From the NCBI GenBank assembly GCA_934277865.1, contig CAKQVW010000014.1, positions 1 through 18,384 of the forward strand: a stretch of DNA of 18,384 nt, given 5' to 3'. The notes below the pieces were generated by a model. It saw only the letters and a program-made list of their open reading frames with translations. It was not told where the DNA came from and made no database searches. The position numbers and the translations under genes were made by a program. Source of the stretch: an uncultured Pseudobdellovibrionaceae bacterium (GTDB lineage: Bacteria; Bdellovibrionota; Bdellovibrionia; Bdellovibrionales; JAMPXM01). Shown here piece by piece: positions 1 to 7,774 of the stretch. Numbering within the stretch: the first letter of the stretch is position 1; each line of letters opens with the position of its first letter.

Positions 1-7
1 ACCCGGC

Positions 8-1045
8 TCATTTAAAGACCTCACGCACCATCTGCACATATCGGCGCACATTGGCCTCCGGAGTGCCAGGCAAAACACCATGCCCAAGTCCTGCAACCCA
101 ACCCGTGCGTGCCTCTTCTCCAAGACCTTTGAGGTTCGTGAGATACTTCATCGCACGCTCTTCAAATTCTGAAGAGTCCAAGAACAACAAGCTCTGATCG
201 AAGTTTCCTTGCACAAATCCAGTGGGCCGCTGCGAGGCCGAGAACACCTCGCGCAGATCCCAGCGGTGGTCGTAGCCTAGTCCCGCTAACTCATCCGATC
301 GAAAAACGGGGGCCTTTAAATGTGCGCCTTGAATGCCACGTGCGTAGTACCCAATTTTCCCTGGGAACGCGCGCGTCAGGTCTCGCAAAGGGCCAGCCAC
401 GATCTCTTGAAAGATTTCGGGATCCAGCTCTCCAGCGGAGGTATCAAAGATCATCACAACTTCGGCACCACCACGCAGTTGGTTAGCAATGTTGAGTTTC
501 AACAGCGGAACCATGCGCTCGCAGAACGCGCGATACAACGAAAGCCGACGCTTCGATTTCTCCATTCCACCCTTGTGGGCCCCTTCGACCGCATAGGTGA
601 ACAAGGTCCAAGTTCCACCAACAAAGCCAATCAAGCTTTTGTCTTGTGGAAGTTTCATGCGAGTCAGTCTAGCCGCCTCGCCTTGAAATTCCAGTTTCAC
701 CGCGGCTTCCTCTGGCGAACAAAACTTTGCCAGACTTGCTTCATCCAGAGAGTGCGAAAGTTTTGGGCCTGGTTCATAGGTGAGACCCATGCCAAAGGCT
801 TCCAAGGGAAACAGCAAATCGCTGAATAAAATCGAGACGTCGAAATCAAAATCTTGAATTGGCCCGAGCGCCACTTCGCAAGCCAACTCAGGGTTTTTGC
901 AAAGTTCGATAAATTCGTGTTTGGCACGAAGCGCTTGATAGTGTTTGTGGTAGCGCCCGGCTTGTCGCATAAACCAAACCGGTGGGCATTCTTGCGGGAT
1001 CCGCTTAAGTGCATTTTGAAATTTCACATTGCCAACAGACTTCAT
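8..1045 (-). CDS. hemE: Uroporphyrinogen decarboxylase
   Basis: Cytoplasmic enzyme that decarboxylates the four acetate side chains of uroporphyrinogen III to give coproporphyrinogen III. The 345-aa length is normal for the family. Seen directly: the N-terminal substrate-binding motif RQAGRY at residues 27-32, LFSD with the central Asp76, GGTWTLFTYAVEG at 143-155 containing the conserved Tyr151, and GLGHGVLPGTPEANV near the C-terminus with His322. The ATG start is preceded by an AGGGAGAT ribosome-binding site (1049-1056), which fixes the start. It is the last gene of the heme block seen in this window, 35 nt downstream of the response regulator stop. The sequence ends 7 nt past its stop codon, so whether more heme genes follow cannot be seen. 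Confidence 0.97.
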   Translation of the reverse strand: MKSVGNVKFQNALKRIPQECPPVWFMRQAGRYHKHYQALRAKHEFIELCKNPELACEVALGPIQDFDFDVSILFSDLLFPLEAFGMGLTYEPGPKLSHSLDEASLAKFCSPEEAAVKLEFQGEAARLTRMKLPQDKSLIGFVGGTWTLFTYAVEGAHKGGMEKSKRRLSLYRAFCERMVPLLKLNIANQLRGGAEVVMIFDTSAGELDPEIFQEIVAGPLRDLTRAFPGKIGYYARGIQGAHLKAPVFRSDELAGLGYDHRWDLREVFSASQRPTGFVQGNFDQSLLFLDSSEFEERAMKYLTNLKGLGEEARTGWVAGLGHGVLPGTPEANVRRYVQMVREVFK

Positions 1046-1054
1046 ATTATCTCC

Positions 1055-1093
1055 CTATTCCCGCCAACTATTCCCGCCAATTATTCCCACTGG
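1055..1093. repeat. 13-bp tandem repeat at the regulator stop / hemE leader
   Basis: On the plus strand, CTATTCCCGCCAA occurs twice head to tail (1055-1067 and 1068-1080). A third, diverged unit (1081-1093) shares its first eight positions except one. The third unit contains the stop codon and the last codons of the response regulator gene, so the two perfect copies look like duplications of the gene's 3' end. The array fills nearly all of the gap before the hemE ribosome-binding site. Confidence 0.85.
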
Positions 1094-1758
1094 TATCCGA
1101 CACTCCGAACGGAGCGAATTCGTGCAGCACTCTTTTCGCCCAAGGCTTGCCGCAGTCTCACCACCGCGTTGTCCACCGTCCGAGACGACGGAAAGTTCGA
1201 TTCACCCCAGATTTTATCGAGAATCTCATCTCGGCTGACCACGGCCGGACTTCGTGCCACCAAAAGCCTCAACAGCATGGCATCACGCATTTGAATTCGA
1301 TCAACAACCTCACCACCGACACGAACTTCGAGCGCATCCCAGTCGATCTCACGATCTTCCAATTGTAAAACCGCTTTGGTCGAGTGGTTCTCCAGCACGT
1401 GTTTCACGCGCAACAAGAGCTCTTTGAGATGGAAGGGTTTTGGAATGTATTCCTCTGCCCCAATCTCATACCCCTCAAGCCGATACTCGGCAGAGGTCAT
1501 GGCGGTGAGAAACACAAACGGCGCCGAGCGATTGACGGCCGTGAGTTCTCCGGCTCGAAGTTTTTTTGCGAGATCAAATCCGCTGCCGTCAGGAAGACCG
1601 ACGTCAAAAATCACCAGGTCAAATCGCTGATCCGCAAGATGAGCCGAAGCCGACTTCACCGAATCCGCCCACTGAACTGCGTAGCCTTCTTTTTGAAGGC
1701 GCTCGGTCAACGTTTCGGCGAGCGTGCGATCGTCTTCCACCAACAAAAGTGACTTCAT
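1081..1758 (-). CDS. OmpR/PhoB-family response regulator
   Basis: DNA-binding response regulator of 225 aa, a normal length for the OmpR class. Receiver domain at about residues 1-120: acidic pair Asp9/Asp10, phosphoacceptor Asp52 in LVIFDVGLPDGSG, Thr85 in FLTAM, and Lys107-Pro108 in the PKPF motif. A winged-helix DNA-binding domain covers about 128-225, ending in the typical VRSVGYQWE. Its ATG overlaps the TGA of the upstream sensor kinase (ATGA), so the two are almost certainly translationally coupled and form a cognate pair. It lies inside the heme operon, between the kinase and hemE. Control of heme synthesis, or of another process wired to the operon, is an inference; the target promoters cannot be identified from this sequence. 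Confidence 0.95.
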   Translation of the reverse strand: MKSLLLVEDDRTLAETLTERLQKEGYAVQWADSVKSASAHLADQRFDLVIFDVGLPDGSGFDLAKKLRAGELTAVNRSAPFVFLTAMTSAEYRLEGYEIGAEEYIPKPFHLKELLLRVKHVLENHSTKAVLQLEDREIDWDALEVRVGGEVVDRIQMRDAMLLRLLVARSPAVVSRDEILDKIWGESNFPSSRTVDNAVVRLRQALGEKSAARIRSVRSVGYQWE

Positions 1759-2717
1759 GACTGACTCTCCACCGCCGGAAGCTTTGCAATCACCGTGAAC
1801 CCAGCCCCTTCTCGGTCGCCGGTGTGCAGTTCAACACTGCCGCCCATTCGCGCGACCAAACGCCCAACCAAATAAAGACCAATGCCGCTGCCGCTAGAGC
1901 CATGCTGGCGGTCGAACATCCTTCCCAGCCGACTCAAGTCTCCTTGAAATCCACGGCCGTTGTCCTCAAAACGAACTTCGATCTGCTCACCTTTGGTTTT
2001 AGACGAAATCTTAAGCTCGCTGGCGCCGCCGTGACGACTGGCATTCTGCGCCAGATTGCGAACGAGACTCTCCATCGCACGACGATCGCCAAGCACTCGA
2101 CCGCCATCGCCTGAAAATTCGATCTTCATATGAGGCCAATGATGCGAAAGTCCGGCCACCAAAGAGGCCAGTTCCACCGTCTCGACCAATAACGGACCTC
2201 GTTCAGAATCCGCCAGATAAAGTGCGTTCTCGAGCTGCGTCTCAAGCCGACCAGCGTCCGCCATGATGCGATTAAGCAGGCGTCCAGACGACGAGTCGGA
2301 AGCATCCCCCAGATCGTCCTTCAACGACTCGGTTTGCACACGCAAGCTCGCAAGTGAGGTTTTGAGATCATGCGTGAACGAGGCAAAAAACTCTTCGATT
2401 TGCCTGGCCCGTCGTTTTTCAACCCGAATGCCGTAGAGAATGGCGACGCCTCCACCCAGCAGCAACACCATCAAGGCAAGTCCTTCGCTGAGAAGCATGC
2501 GGTGCTGACGAGCAAACTCCTCTTCGGAGGACGACTTATTTCCCGTCGCCATGTCGCGCATATCGCGCAGCTGATTGAGGCCAAACACCATCCACCAACC
2601 AGCCAAGGCCAAAGTGAACACCAGCCAAACCCCGGCGAGCCAAAACTTCGCGTCCAAGCCTCGGCTTGCCGCGATCGGTTTCAGTCCGGTGATTTCGACT
2701 CGCGAATCACTTTGCAT
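1755..2717 (-). CDS. Membrane sensor histidine kinase
   Basis: Transmembrane histidine kinase, 320 aa from the chosen ATG. That start lies 9-10 nt after a GGAGG and overlaps the hemL stop region by 11 nt; a TTG further upstream at 2735 is less likely. Two membrane segments (about residues 26-47 and 77-97) enclose a short periplasmic loop of roughly 30 residues, so the sensor domain is minimal. The dimerisation/phosphoacceptor helix has His116 in FTHDLKTSLASL; the usual Pro after HxxxT is Ser here. The HATPase domain shows the N box (NLAQNASRHG, Asn221/Asn225), G1 (EDNGRGF), an F-box-like MFDRQHG and G2 (GSGIGLYLV). The partner is the downstream response regulator. With so small a periplasmic loop, an intramembrane or cytoplasmic signal is plausible, but this is inference. 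Confidence 0.94.
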   Translation of the reverse strand: MQSDSRVEITGLKPIAASRGLDAKFWLAGVWLVFTLALAGWWMVFGLNQLRDMRDMATGNKSSSEEEFARQHRMLLSEGLALMVLLLGGGVAILYGIRVEKRRARQIEEFFASFTHDLKTSLASLRVQTESLKDDLGDASDSSSGRLLNRIMADAGRLETQLENALYLADSERGPLLVETVELASLVAGLSHHWPHMKIEFSGDGGRVLGDRRAMESLVRNLAQNASRHGGASELKISSKTKGEQIEVRFEDNGRGFQGDLSRLGRMFDRQHGSSGSGIGLYLVGRLVARMGGSVELHTGDREGAGFTVIAKLPAVESQS

Positions 2718-3993
2718 GCCGAGCGGCCTCCACAATCACGTTCTTGGCCCGATCTAAGATCTCTGGGGTGTGGGCCGCACCTAAAAAGCCAACTTCATAC
2801 CCGCTTGGCGCCAAGTAAACTCCGCGATCGGCAGCACCGTGGAAGATTTTTTTGAATCCAACACCGTGTTCGGCCGGAATATCGCGAAGCGAACGGATTG
2901 GACGGTCCGCCTTCTGATGAATCCAGAAAATCGACTGCACGTTTTCTACCTCGAGACCCAGTCCCTCGGCGGCAAATGTCTGATTGAGGCTTGATGTGAA
3001 GTCGCGCCCCGCAGTTTCAAGTTTCGCCCAAATACCATCGCGCTCGCACTTCTTTAAAGTCGCAAGGCCCGCGCGCATACCAATCGGATTTCCACTCAAT
3101 GTTCCGGCTTGGTACACCGGCCCGCTTGGTGCGACGAGATCCAAAAGATCACGACGACCGCCGTAGGCACCAACCGGAAATCCACCGCCCATGATTTTCC
3201 CGTAAGTAACAAGATCCGGGCGAATTCCCAAGAGCCCAGCCATTCCCGTCAAGCCAACACGGAATCCCGAGATGACTTCGTCAAAGATCAAAAGCACGCC
3301 GCTTGCCTTGCATCGATTCGCGATGTGCTGGAGAAATTCTTTTCTCTGCACCAAAAGCCCGTAGTTGGCAGGAAGCGGTTCAATGATGACGGCGGCAAGC
3401 GAGTCGGCGTGACGGTCAAAAATCGCATCAAAAGCCGTTTGATCGTCAAGTGGCGCCACAATGGTTTCACTTGCTGTGTGAGCCGAAACGCCGGCGCTAT
3501 CACTTGCGGCTTCATCACCTGCCAGACCACTTCCTGCTTTCACCAAAAGTGAATCGACATGGCCGTGGTAACACCCATCAAACTTCAAGATTTTGTTTCG
3601 GCCAGTGGCAGCCCGCGCCACTCGGAGTGCGCTCATCACGGCCTCTGTGCCGGAGTTCACAAACCGAACTTTTTCCACCCAAGGAATTCGCGACGTGATC
3701 CATTCGGCCAATTCCAACGAATAGGGTTCGCAGGCCCCAAATGTCCAGGCCAACCCAATCGTCTCACGCACGACGGCTTCCACCTCCGGATCGCGATGGC
3801 CCAGCAACAGCGGTCCAAAGCTCTGGCAAAAATCGATGTAACGCTTGCCTTCGACCGAGACGAGTTCTGCGCCCTCGCCTCGCTCAAAAAAGATAGGAGT
3901 CCCGCCGACGCTCTTAAACGCCCGCACGGGAGAATGCACACCTCCTGGTGTGACGGCTTTGGATCGCTCAAAAAGTTCGCTGGAGTTCGCCAT
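2707..3993 (-). CDS. hemL: Glutamate-1-semialdehyde 2,1-aminomutase
   Basis: PLP-dependent aminomutase that converts glutamate-1-semialdehyde to 5-aminolevulinate, the second step of the C5 pathway. Length 428 aa, typical for HemL. Seen: the N-terminal PGGVHSPVRAF, NSGTEAVMSALRVAR (113-127), FDGCYHGHVDSLL (138-150), the cofactor-binding Asp238 in FDEVISGFR and the Schiff-base Lys266 in TYGKIMGGGFPVGAYGG. The ATG has an AAGGAA ribosome-binding site about 5 nt upstream. It starts 25 nt after the hemCD stop and its 3' end overlaps the sensor kinase start. HemA and HemL channel an unstable aldehyde between them in known systems, and both are encoded in this operon. Confidence 0.97.
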   Translation of the reverse strand: MANSSELFERSKAVTPGGVHSPVRAFKSVGGTPIFFERGEGAELVSVEGKRYIDFCQSFGPLLLGHRDPEVEAVVRETIGLAWTFGACEPYSLELAEWITSRIPWVEKVRFVNSGTEAVMSALRVARAATGRNKILKFDGCYHGHVDSLLVKAGSGLAGDEAASDSAGVSAHTASETIVAPLDDQTAFDAIFDRHADSLAAVIIEPLPANYGLLVQRKEFLQHIANRCKASGVLLIFDEVISGFRVGLTGMAGLLGIRPDLVTYGKIMGGGFPVGAYGGRRDLLDLVAPSGPVYQAGTLSGNPIGMRAGLATLKKCERDGIWAKLETAGRDFTSSLNQTFAAEGLGLEVENVQSIFWIHQKADRPIRSLRDIPAEHGVGFKKIFHGAADRGVYLAPSGYEVGFLGAAHTPEILDRAKNVIVEAARHAK

Positions 3994-4018
3994 GCTGTTC
4001 CTTCATTCCACTACGTCT

Positions 4019-5620
4019 TCAGTTGTCTTCCAAAAGTATCAAGAGATCGGATTCGAGATCCGCTGCCGACCAACCGGCTTTAGCCAAGACTTGGCGGAGC
4101 TCCTCCAATGTTTTCCCGGGCCCGACCGCATGCAAGGCGCGACGTGGCTTGAAGAGTTCAGGAAACGCCGCCTGCACGACGGCTATCTGCCCCCTCGAGC
4201 GCCACAGGTAGACATCGTGACCCTGAAGCTTTTCAGGCGCGTCGATGGAATAACGAACAGCGTAGGTTCCAACCGCATGCGCACCATAGCGGCCACCGGC
4301 AGCGGCCCGAGCAGAGTCCTCGTGGGTGAGGCTGATGGTGGAAACCGGATGCCCGATCAAAGCATCCAGTCTTGCGTCCTCGACTTCCCCCAGGCCTTCG
4401 CTTGAGCCATGAACCCAAACACCTTGTTCGGTGAGTCGCCGCCAAGTCGCAAGTCCCGCCGTCCACACGAGATCTTTGGGCGCCCAAACCGCTTCACGCC
4501 AAGCATCGGCCCGCGCCACAAAAAGACGTAAACGGCCATTCGACACTTCGCGCTTGGCCTGAATGGACGCAACATCGAGATCCGCAACCGAGGTGCGCTC
4601 GGCAACAAGCCCCTCTCCGCGCCACACCTTTCTGCCTTCCAAGCGCAATTCTCCGGAAGTCCTTTCGGCCTTCAGAACCACGCCGCCATCTGTGAGACCA
4701 CGAAGGAACGTAAACGTTCCACTTTCTCTTCGAATCCGTGTCACTCCAATTTTTTGGTGGCAACCGCCACCATAGCTGGCCAGTACGCGACGTTCTTCTT
4801 CGACGTCCTCACGATCTTGTGACGAGTCGATCCACGCGCAGAGCTGAAGGAGCTCGGCGTCGGATTTCCTGACCTCAACCGCCAGCGCACCCTGTGCGGC
4901 CGCCGTCGGATTCAACGAGAGCGGCAAGACCACAAAATCCAGTTCCAAGAGTTTCGAGCGCAAGTGAGTGGCTGCTGTCGCCAGCTTCTCGTCAACATCC
5001 CCGTGTTCGCCCGCCATCAGCAAGCGATCGAGAGCGGCCTTTGCCACCACCAACGCATCGGCCGTTTGAATTTTGTCGACGCGAGTGGCGATATTGCCGC
5101 GAACTGGAACAAACTCGACCACCGGCCGAGCCTTCGCATCTGAAACCTGCGACCATGGCAGCAGCCAGTCGAATAACGGCGTCAGGCAATATCCGCGACG
5201 GGGCGACGACGTCAGCACACGAAACGCCGTGGGCGCCTCGCCTAAACGAAACGCCTGCTGACGTTCGATCCACGCTTGTCGACGCACCAGCAGCACGTCG
5301 CGCGCGTCCGCCCGCTGCAAAGTCGCGGCGATCAACGTCCCGGCACGCTCTTGAATGGGAAGATCCTTCCAAGAGTGAACCACCAGATCAACAGCCCCGG
5401 ATTGCAGATCGTGCACAAAGTCCTCAGTGAAAACACCCTTCTCTGGCATTTTCCAAAGTGGATCATCGGCGCGTTGATCACCCAAAGACGAACGAAAGCT
5501 GTACTGAACATCCAGCGCAATTCCTCGACTGGCGGCCGTCTTCAACAGGCGTTTGCCAACCTCATACGCCTGCAGGCGCGCGAGATCGGATTGCCTTGCG
5601 GCTATGCGAATTTGCCTCAT
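4019..5620 (-). CDS. hemCD: Fused porphobilinogen deaminase / uroporphyrinogen-III synthase
   Basis: Bifunctional-looking protein of 533 aa. Residues 1 to about 345 are hydroxymethylbilane synthase: IRIAARQSDLARLQA at the N-terminus, VHSWKDLP with catalytic Asp86, TSSPRRG (138-143), VRGNIATRVDKI (173-184), AAAQGALAVEVR, and GGGCHQKIG with Cys287, the expected dipyrromethane-cofactor attachment site. Residues about 362-533 resemble uroporphyrinogen-III synthase: a new beta strand RLRLFVARADAW, a central YLWRSRGQIAVVQAAFPELF and the terminal AVGPGKTLEELRQVLAKAGW. HemD sequences are poorly conserved, so this half is less certain. The chosen ATG forms an ATGA overlap with the hemA stop; an in-frame start 12 nt upstream is less likely. 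The fusion would hand hydroxymethylbilane directly to the cyclising domain, limiting its spontaneous closure to uroporphyrinogen I. Confidence 0.92.
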   Translation of the reverse strand: MRQIRIAARQSDLARLQAYEVGKRLLKTAASRGIALDVQYSFRSSLGDQRADDPLWKMPEKGVFTEDFVHDLQSGAVDLVVHSWKDLPIQERAGTLIAATLQRADARDVLLVRRQAWIERQQAFRLGEAPTAFRVLTSSPRRGYCLTPLFDWLLPWSQVSDAKARPVVEFVPVRGNIATRVDKIQTADALVVAKAALDRLLMAGEHGDVDEKLATAATHLRSKLLELDFVVLPLSLNPTAAAQGALAVEVRKSDAELLQLCAWIDSSQDREDVEEERRVLASYGGGCHQKIGVTRIRRESGTFTFLRGLTDGGVVLKAERTSGELRLEGRKVWRGEGLVAERTSVADLDVASIQAKREVSNGRLRLFVARADAWREAVWAPKDLVWTAGLATWRRLTEQGVWVHGSSEGLGEVEDARLDALIGHPVSTISLTHEDSARAAAGGRYGAHAVGTYAVRYSIDAPEKLQGHDVYLWRSRGQIAVVQAAFPELFKPRRALHAVGPGKTLEELRQVLAKAGWSAADLESDLLILLEDN

Positions 5621-6666
5621 ACATCGTCCCATCCAAAAGGACGGTGATACGCCATTGCGGCGCGAGAGCGAATCAGTTTTTGAACTTCACCCAAGGCCTG
5701 TTCACGCCGAAGTTTTGCGCGCGCCGCCGAGAGCTCGATTTGGCCAAAAACTTGATCAAGATTGCGGATGTCGGCCGCCGAGGAAACCATTTCCTGAGGA
5801 ATGGCGTCGGTACGTCCTTCCGCCCGCAGGTCCAAGACCTTTGCCAACGCAGGTCGACCGGCCGACTGCCACCAAGCCAAGATCTCCGCACTCGCCATCG
5901 GCGCCGCCACCACAAGAATTCGCGGCAAGTCTTGAGTCGAATGAGTCTTGGCTCTTGAAATCGGCTGCAATCGAACCCGCGATTGAGGTGTCAACACCGA
6001 GGCCATACGTTCGCGCGCGCGCAGAAGATCGCGACAATGAAGTGTGACATCAAACTTGGCCGCCACAAAGGGGACGATATCAAGCGCCAAACGGCCCGAA
6101 CCAAGAACATCAATCGGACTGCCATGAAGCGACTTCAGTTCGCGACGAACCACGCTGCCATAGCTTTGACTTCCAAGATCCAAGAGATGCCGCGAACGGA
6201 CGGCCTTTGCGTCTTCCATTAGCGCCGAGGCCCAATTTCTCCAAACCTGATCAAATGCGGAGAACATCGCGGCATCGCGATTTCGCTCAAGCCACCCCTG
6301 TTGAAAATTCGAGTGCGCCTCTTTGAACTGACCCAATACTTCGGTCTCGCCAACCACCGGAGAGTGAAGCCCGCAGATAAGCTCCAGCAAACGCCCATAC
6401 GCCGTCCCGCCTTCAAGAATTTCAATCTTGGCGAGATCTGCCTCACTCAAATCCAATTGCGAGCCCAACTCGCGACGAAACTCTTGAACCTGTTCCGCAG
6501 GAGCCACGACCACGTGACGAAGACACGTTTGCCAGCGAAAGTGCGGCGCGGAACACAGCAATTGGGAAAAACGATCCTGCACGCGAGCAAGCCCTGACTC
6601 GGAAACACCTGCAGCCGCGATGTGAATCATTTGAATGTCGATGGCATCGAAGATGCACCCAAACAT
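5617..6666 (-). CDS. hemA: Glutamyl-tRNA reductase, divergent and short
   Basis: NADPH-dependent reductase that converts glutamyl-tRNA(Glu) to glutamate-1-semialdehyde, the first committed C5 step. The frame is open upstream to 6753, but the ATG at 6664-6666 has a clear AGGGGA site (6673-6678) 6 nt upstream and is chosen, giving 349 aa. Seen: QTCLRHVVV with the likely catalytic Cys48 and Arg50 (family consensus TCNR, here with Leu for Asn), GLHSPVVGETEVLGQFKEAH matching the family's GLDS-LGE-QILGQ block, and a nucleotide-binding stretch IDVLGSGRLALDIV. The family is usually about 400-450 aa. This protein stops shortly after the helix leading to the C-terminal dimerisation domain, so most of that domain is missing. 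It is first in the operon and overlaps hemCD by 4 nt. The operon context strongly supports the call. Confidence 0.9.
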   Translation of the reverse strand: MFGCIFDAIDIQMIHIAAAGVSESGLARVQDRFSQLLCSAPHFRWQTCLRHVVVAPAEQVQEFRRELGSQLDLSEADLAKIEILEGGTAYGRLLELICGLHSPVVGETEVLGQFKEAHSNFQQGWLERNRDAAMFSAFDQVWRNWASALMEDAKAVRSRHLLDLGSQSYGSVVRRELKSLHGSPIDVLGSGRLALDIVPFVAAKFDVTLHCRDLLRARERMASVLTPQSRVRLQPISRAKTHSTQDLPRILVVAAPMASAEILAWWQSAGRPALAKVLDLRAEGRTDAIPQEMVSSAADIRNLDQVFGQIELSAARAKLRREQALGEVQKLIRSRAAMAYHRPFGWDDV

Positions 6667-6709
6667 GAATTTTCCCCTATGAGACAACATAGCGGAAGTC
6701 GCAGTGGCG

Positions 6710-6754
6710 TTTGTCACGGAAGTGTCACCAGGCGTGAGGGTTTTTCGTGACAAA
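6710..6754. promoter_or_regulatory. Inverted repeat in the hemA / lipoprotein divergent control region
   Basis: The stretch between the divergent starts (6667-6801) contains TTTGTCACG (6710-6718) and its exact reverse complement CGTGACAAA (6746-6754). Inside this lies a second small palindrome, TCAC-N5-GTGA, at 6725-6737. The repeated GTCAC/GTGAC units within one promoter-sized region suggest an operator for the heme operon, the divergent gene or both. No convincing -35/-10 pair could be placed for either gene, so the regulatory role is inferred from position and symmetry only. Confidence 0.4.
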
Positions 6755-6801
6755 ACCGGGGCAAAATGTCGAAATTTTGAACAGCAAGTTTAGGAGAGTT
6801 C

Positions 6802-7749
6802 ATGGCAGCAGAAGCGAAATACCGATTTCTCCCCCTCGCGACGAGCCTCCTCTCGGTAGTGGTCGCAGCAGCGGTCGCGGTTCTGACCGCAGCTTGCCAG
6901 CCAGCAAATCTGCCCAAAACAGGGGCAATCGAGCCGGTCGACACGCCTCAGATGAAGCCCTCTCGCACCGCAACCGTGCAAGTGGCGGCGGCGGCGTTTC
7001 GCGAACTGAGCCGCCTCGATCGATCCCTGAGACCATTTCTCAACATCAGCAGCCCGACCGACCCCACCGACCCGTTTTCTGCGTGCCGCAAAGCCGGCGA
7101 GATTCGCGATGGCCAGAGCAACATCGACTGGCGCTGCGAAGTGGATCTGGTGGGCCTGAGAAAACTGGCGATTCGCGGAGTTGAAACGTCGGAGTTCAAA
7201 CAAGCGGCGAATTTGCTGAACGCAGAGGGGCGATTTGAAACTCGCTACCTCGACGACCTCGAAGCCAACGGCCAGCCCTACACCGTACAAACAAGACGCG
7301 TGGTCAAACTGCAGTTTGAGAGCGGTTCGACCCGCGAGGGATTCCGCGGGCGACTGCAAATCAAAACCGAGGCCATGAAGAAAAACATCTCGCGCCAGAG
7401 CCTTGGCACCAACTGGACATCAACCGTGACCGGGTTCGTTCACAACAAAGATGGAAAAGTCGTCTTGGAAAAGGGAGCTCGCATCACCCTCCGCGGCAGT
7501 CTCTATGGCGAGTACGGCGAACGAAAAAATCCGTGGGCCTCTGGCGGATTTGCGTTGATCGCAGATTCCGACATCACTTTGTCGGGGCTCAGCGACGGTC
7601 CGTGCATCAAACCGAACGGAAGTTGGCGCGTGATTGCCGAAGGCGCTGGCGAAAAATTGGAAACGTCTATCGCTTCGACAGATTCCGCGATTATCGAGGC
7701 CGGTGGTGCACAGACCGGTTGGTCACGTCTTATGTGCTTTGAACCGTAA
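6802..7749 (+). CDS. Putative lipoprotein of unknown function
   Basis: A 315-aa predicted lipoprotein. The ATG follows an AGGAG ribosome-binding site by 5 nt. A long signal peptide has positive charge near the N-terminus (Lys6, Arg8), a hydrophobic run at about 10-30 and a lipobox-like LTAAC with Cys32 as the likely lipidated residue. The -3 Thr is tolerated but not ideal. The mature part has no recognised domain. It is rich in beta-type alternation and contains Cys94, Cys107, Cys267 and Cys312 or close to these positions, which could form disulfides in the periplasm. It is divergent from hemA and shares its control region. An unusual hairpin follows its stop codon, with the PAS-HATPase gene downstream. 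No function can be assigned. Confidence 0.8.
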   Translation: MAAEAKYRFLPLATSLLSVVVAAAVAVLTAACQPANLPKTGAIEPVDTPQMKPSRTATVQVAAAAFRELSRLDRSLRPFLNISSPTDPTDPFSACRKAGEIRDGQSNIDWRCEVDLVGLRKLAIRGVETSEFKQAANLLNAEGRFETRYLDDLEANGQPYTVQTRRVVKLQFESGSTREGFRGRLQIKTEAMKKNISRQSLGTNWTSTVTGFVHNKDGKVVLEKGARITLRGSLYGEYGERKNPWASGGFALIADSDITLSGLSDGPCIKPNGSWRVIAEGAGEKLETSIASTDSAIIEAGGAQTGWSRLMCFEP

Positions 7750-7774
7750 TTGTCGAAAGCCCTGCCTCGAATTC

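Noticed and set aside
320..829. Plus-strand open frame opposite hemE
   Set aside because: No protein-like motifs, and it lies wholly within a well-supported gene on the other strand; an antisense shadow.
3559..4083. Plus-strand open frame of 174 codons opposite hemL
   Set aside because: Low-complexity shadow composition, no recognisable domain, and it crosses the hemCD/hemL junction.
4894..5430. Plus-strand open frame of 178 codons opposite hemCD
   Set aside because: Arg/Pro/Ser-rich composition typical of antisense reading of a GC-rich gene.
6667..6753. Upstream extension of hemA to a start at 6753
   Set aside because: The added 29 residues lack family similarity and a ribosome-binding site, and they would cover the inverted-repeat control region. 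The ATG at 6666 has a clear AGGGGA.
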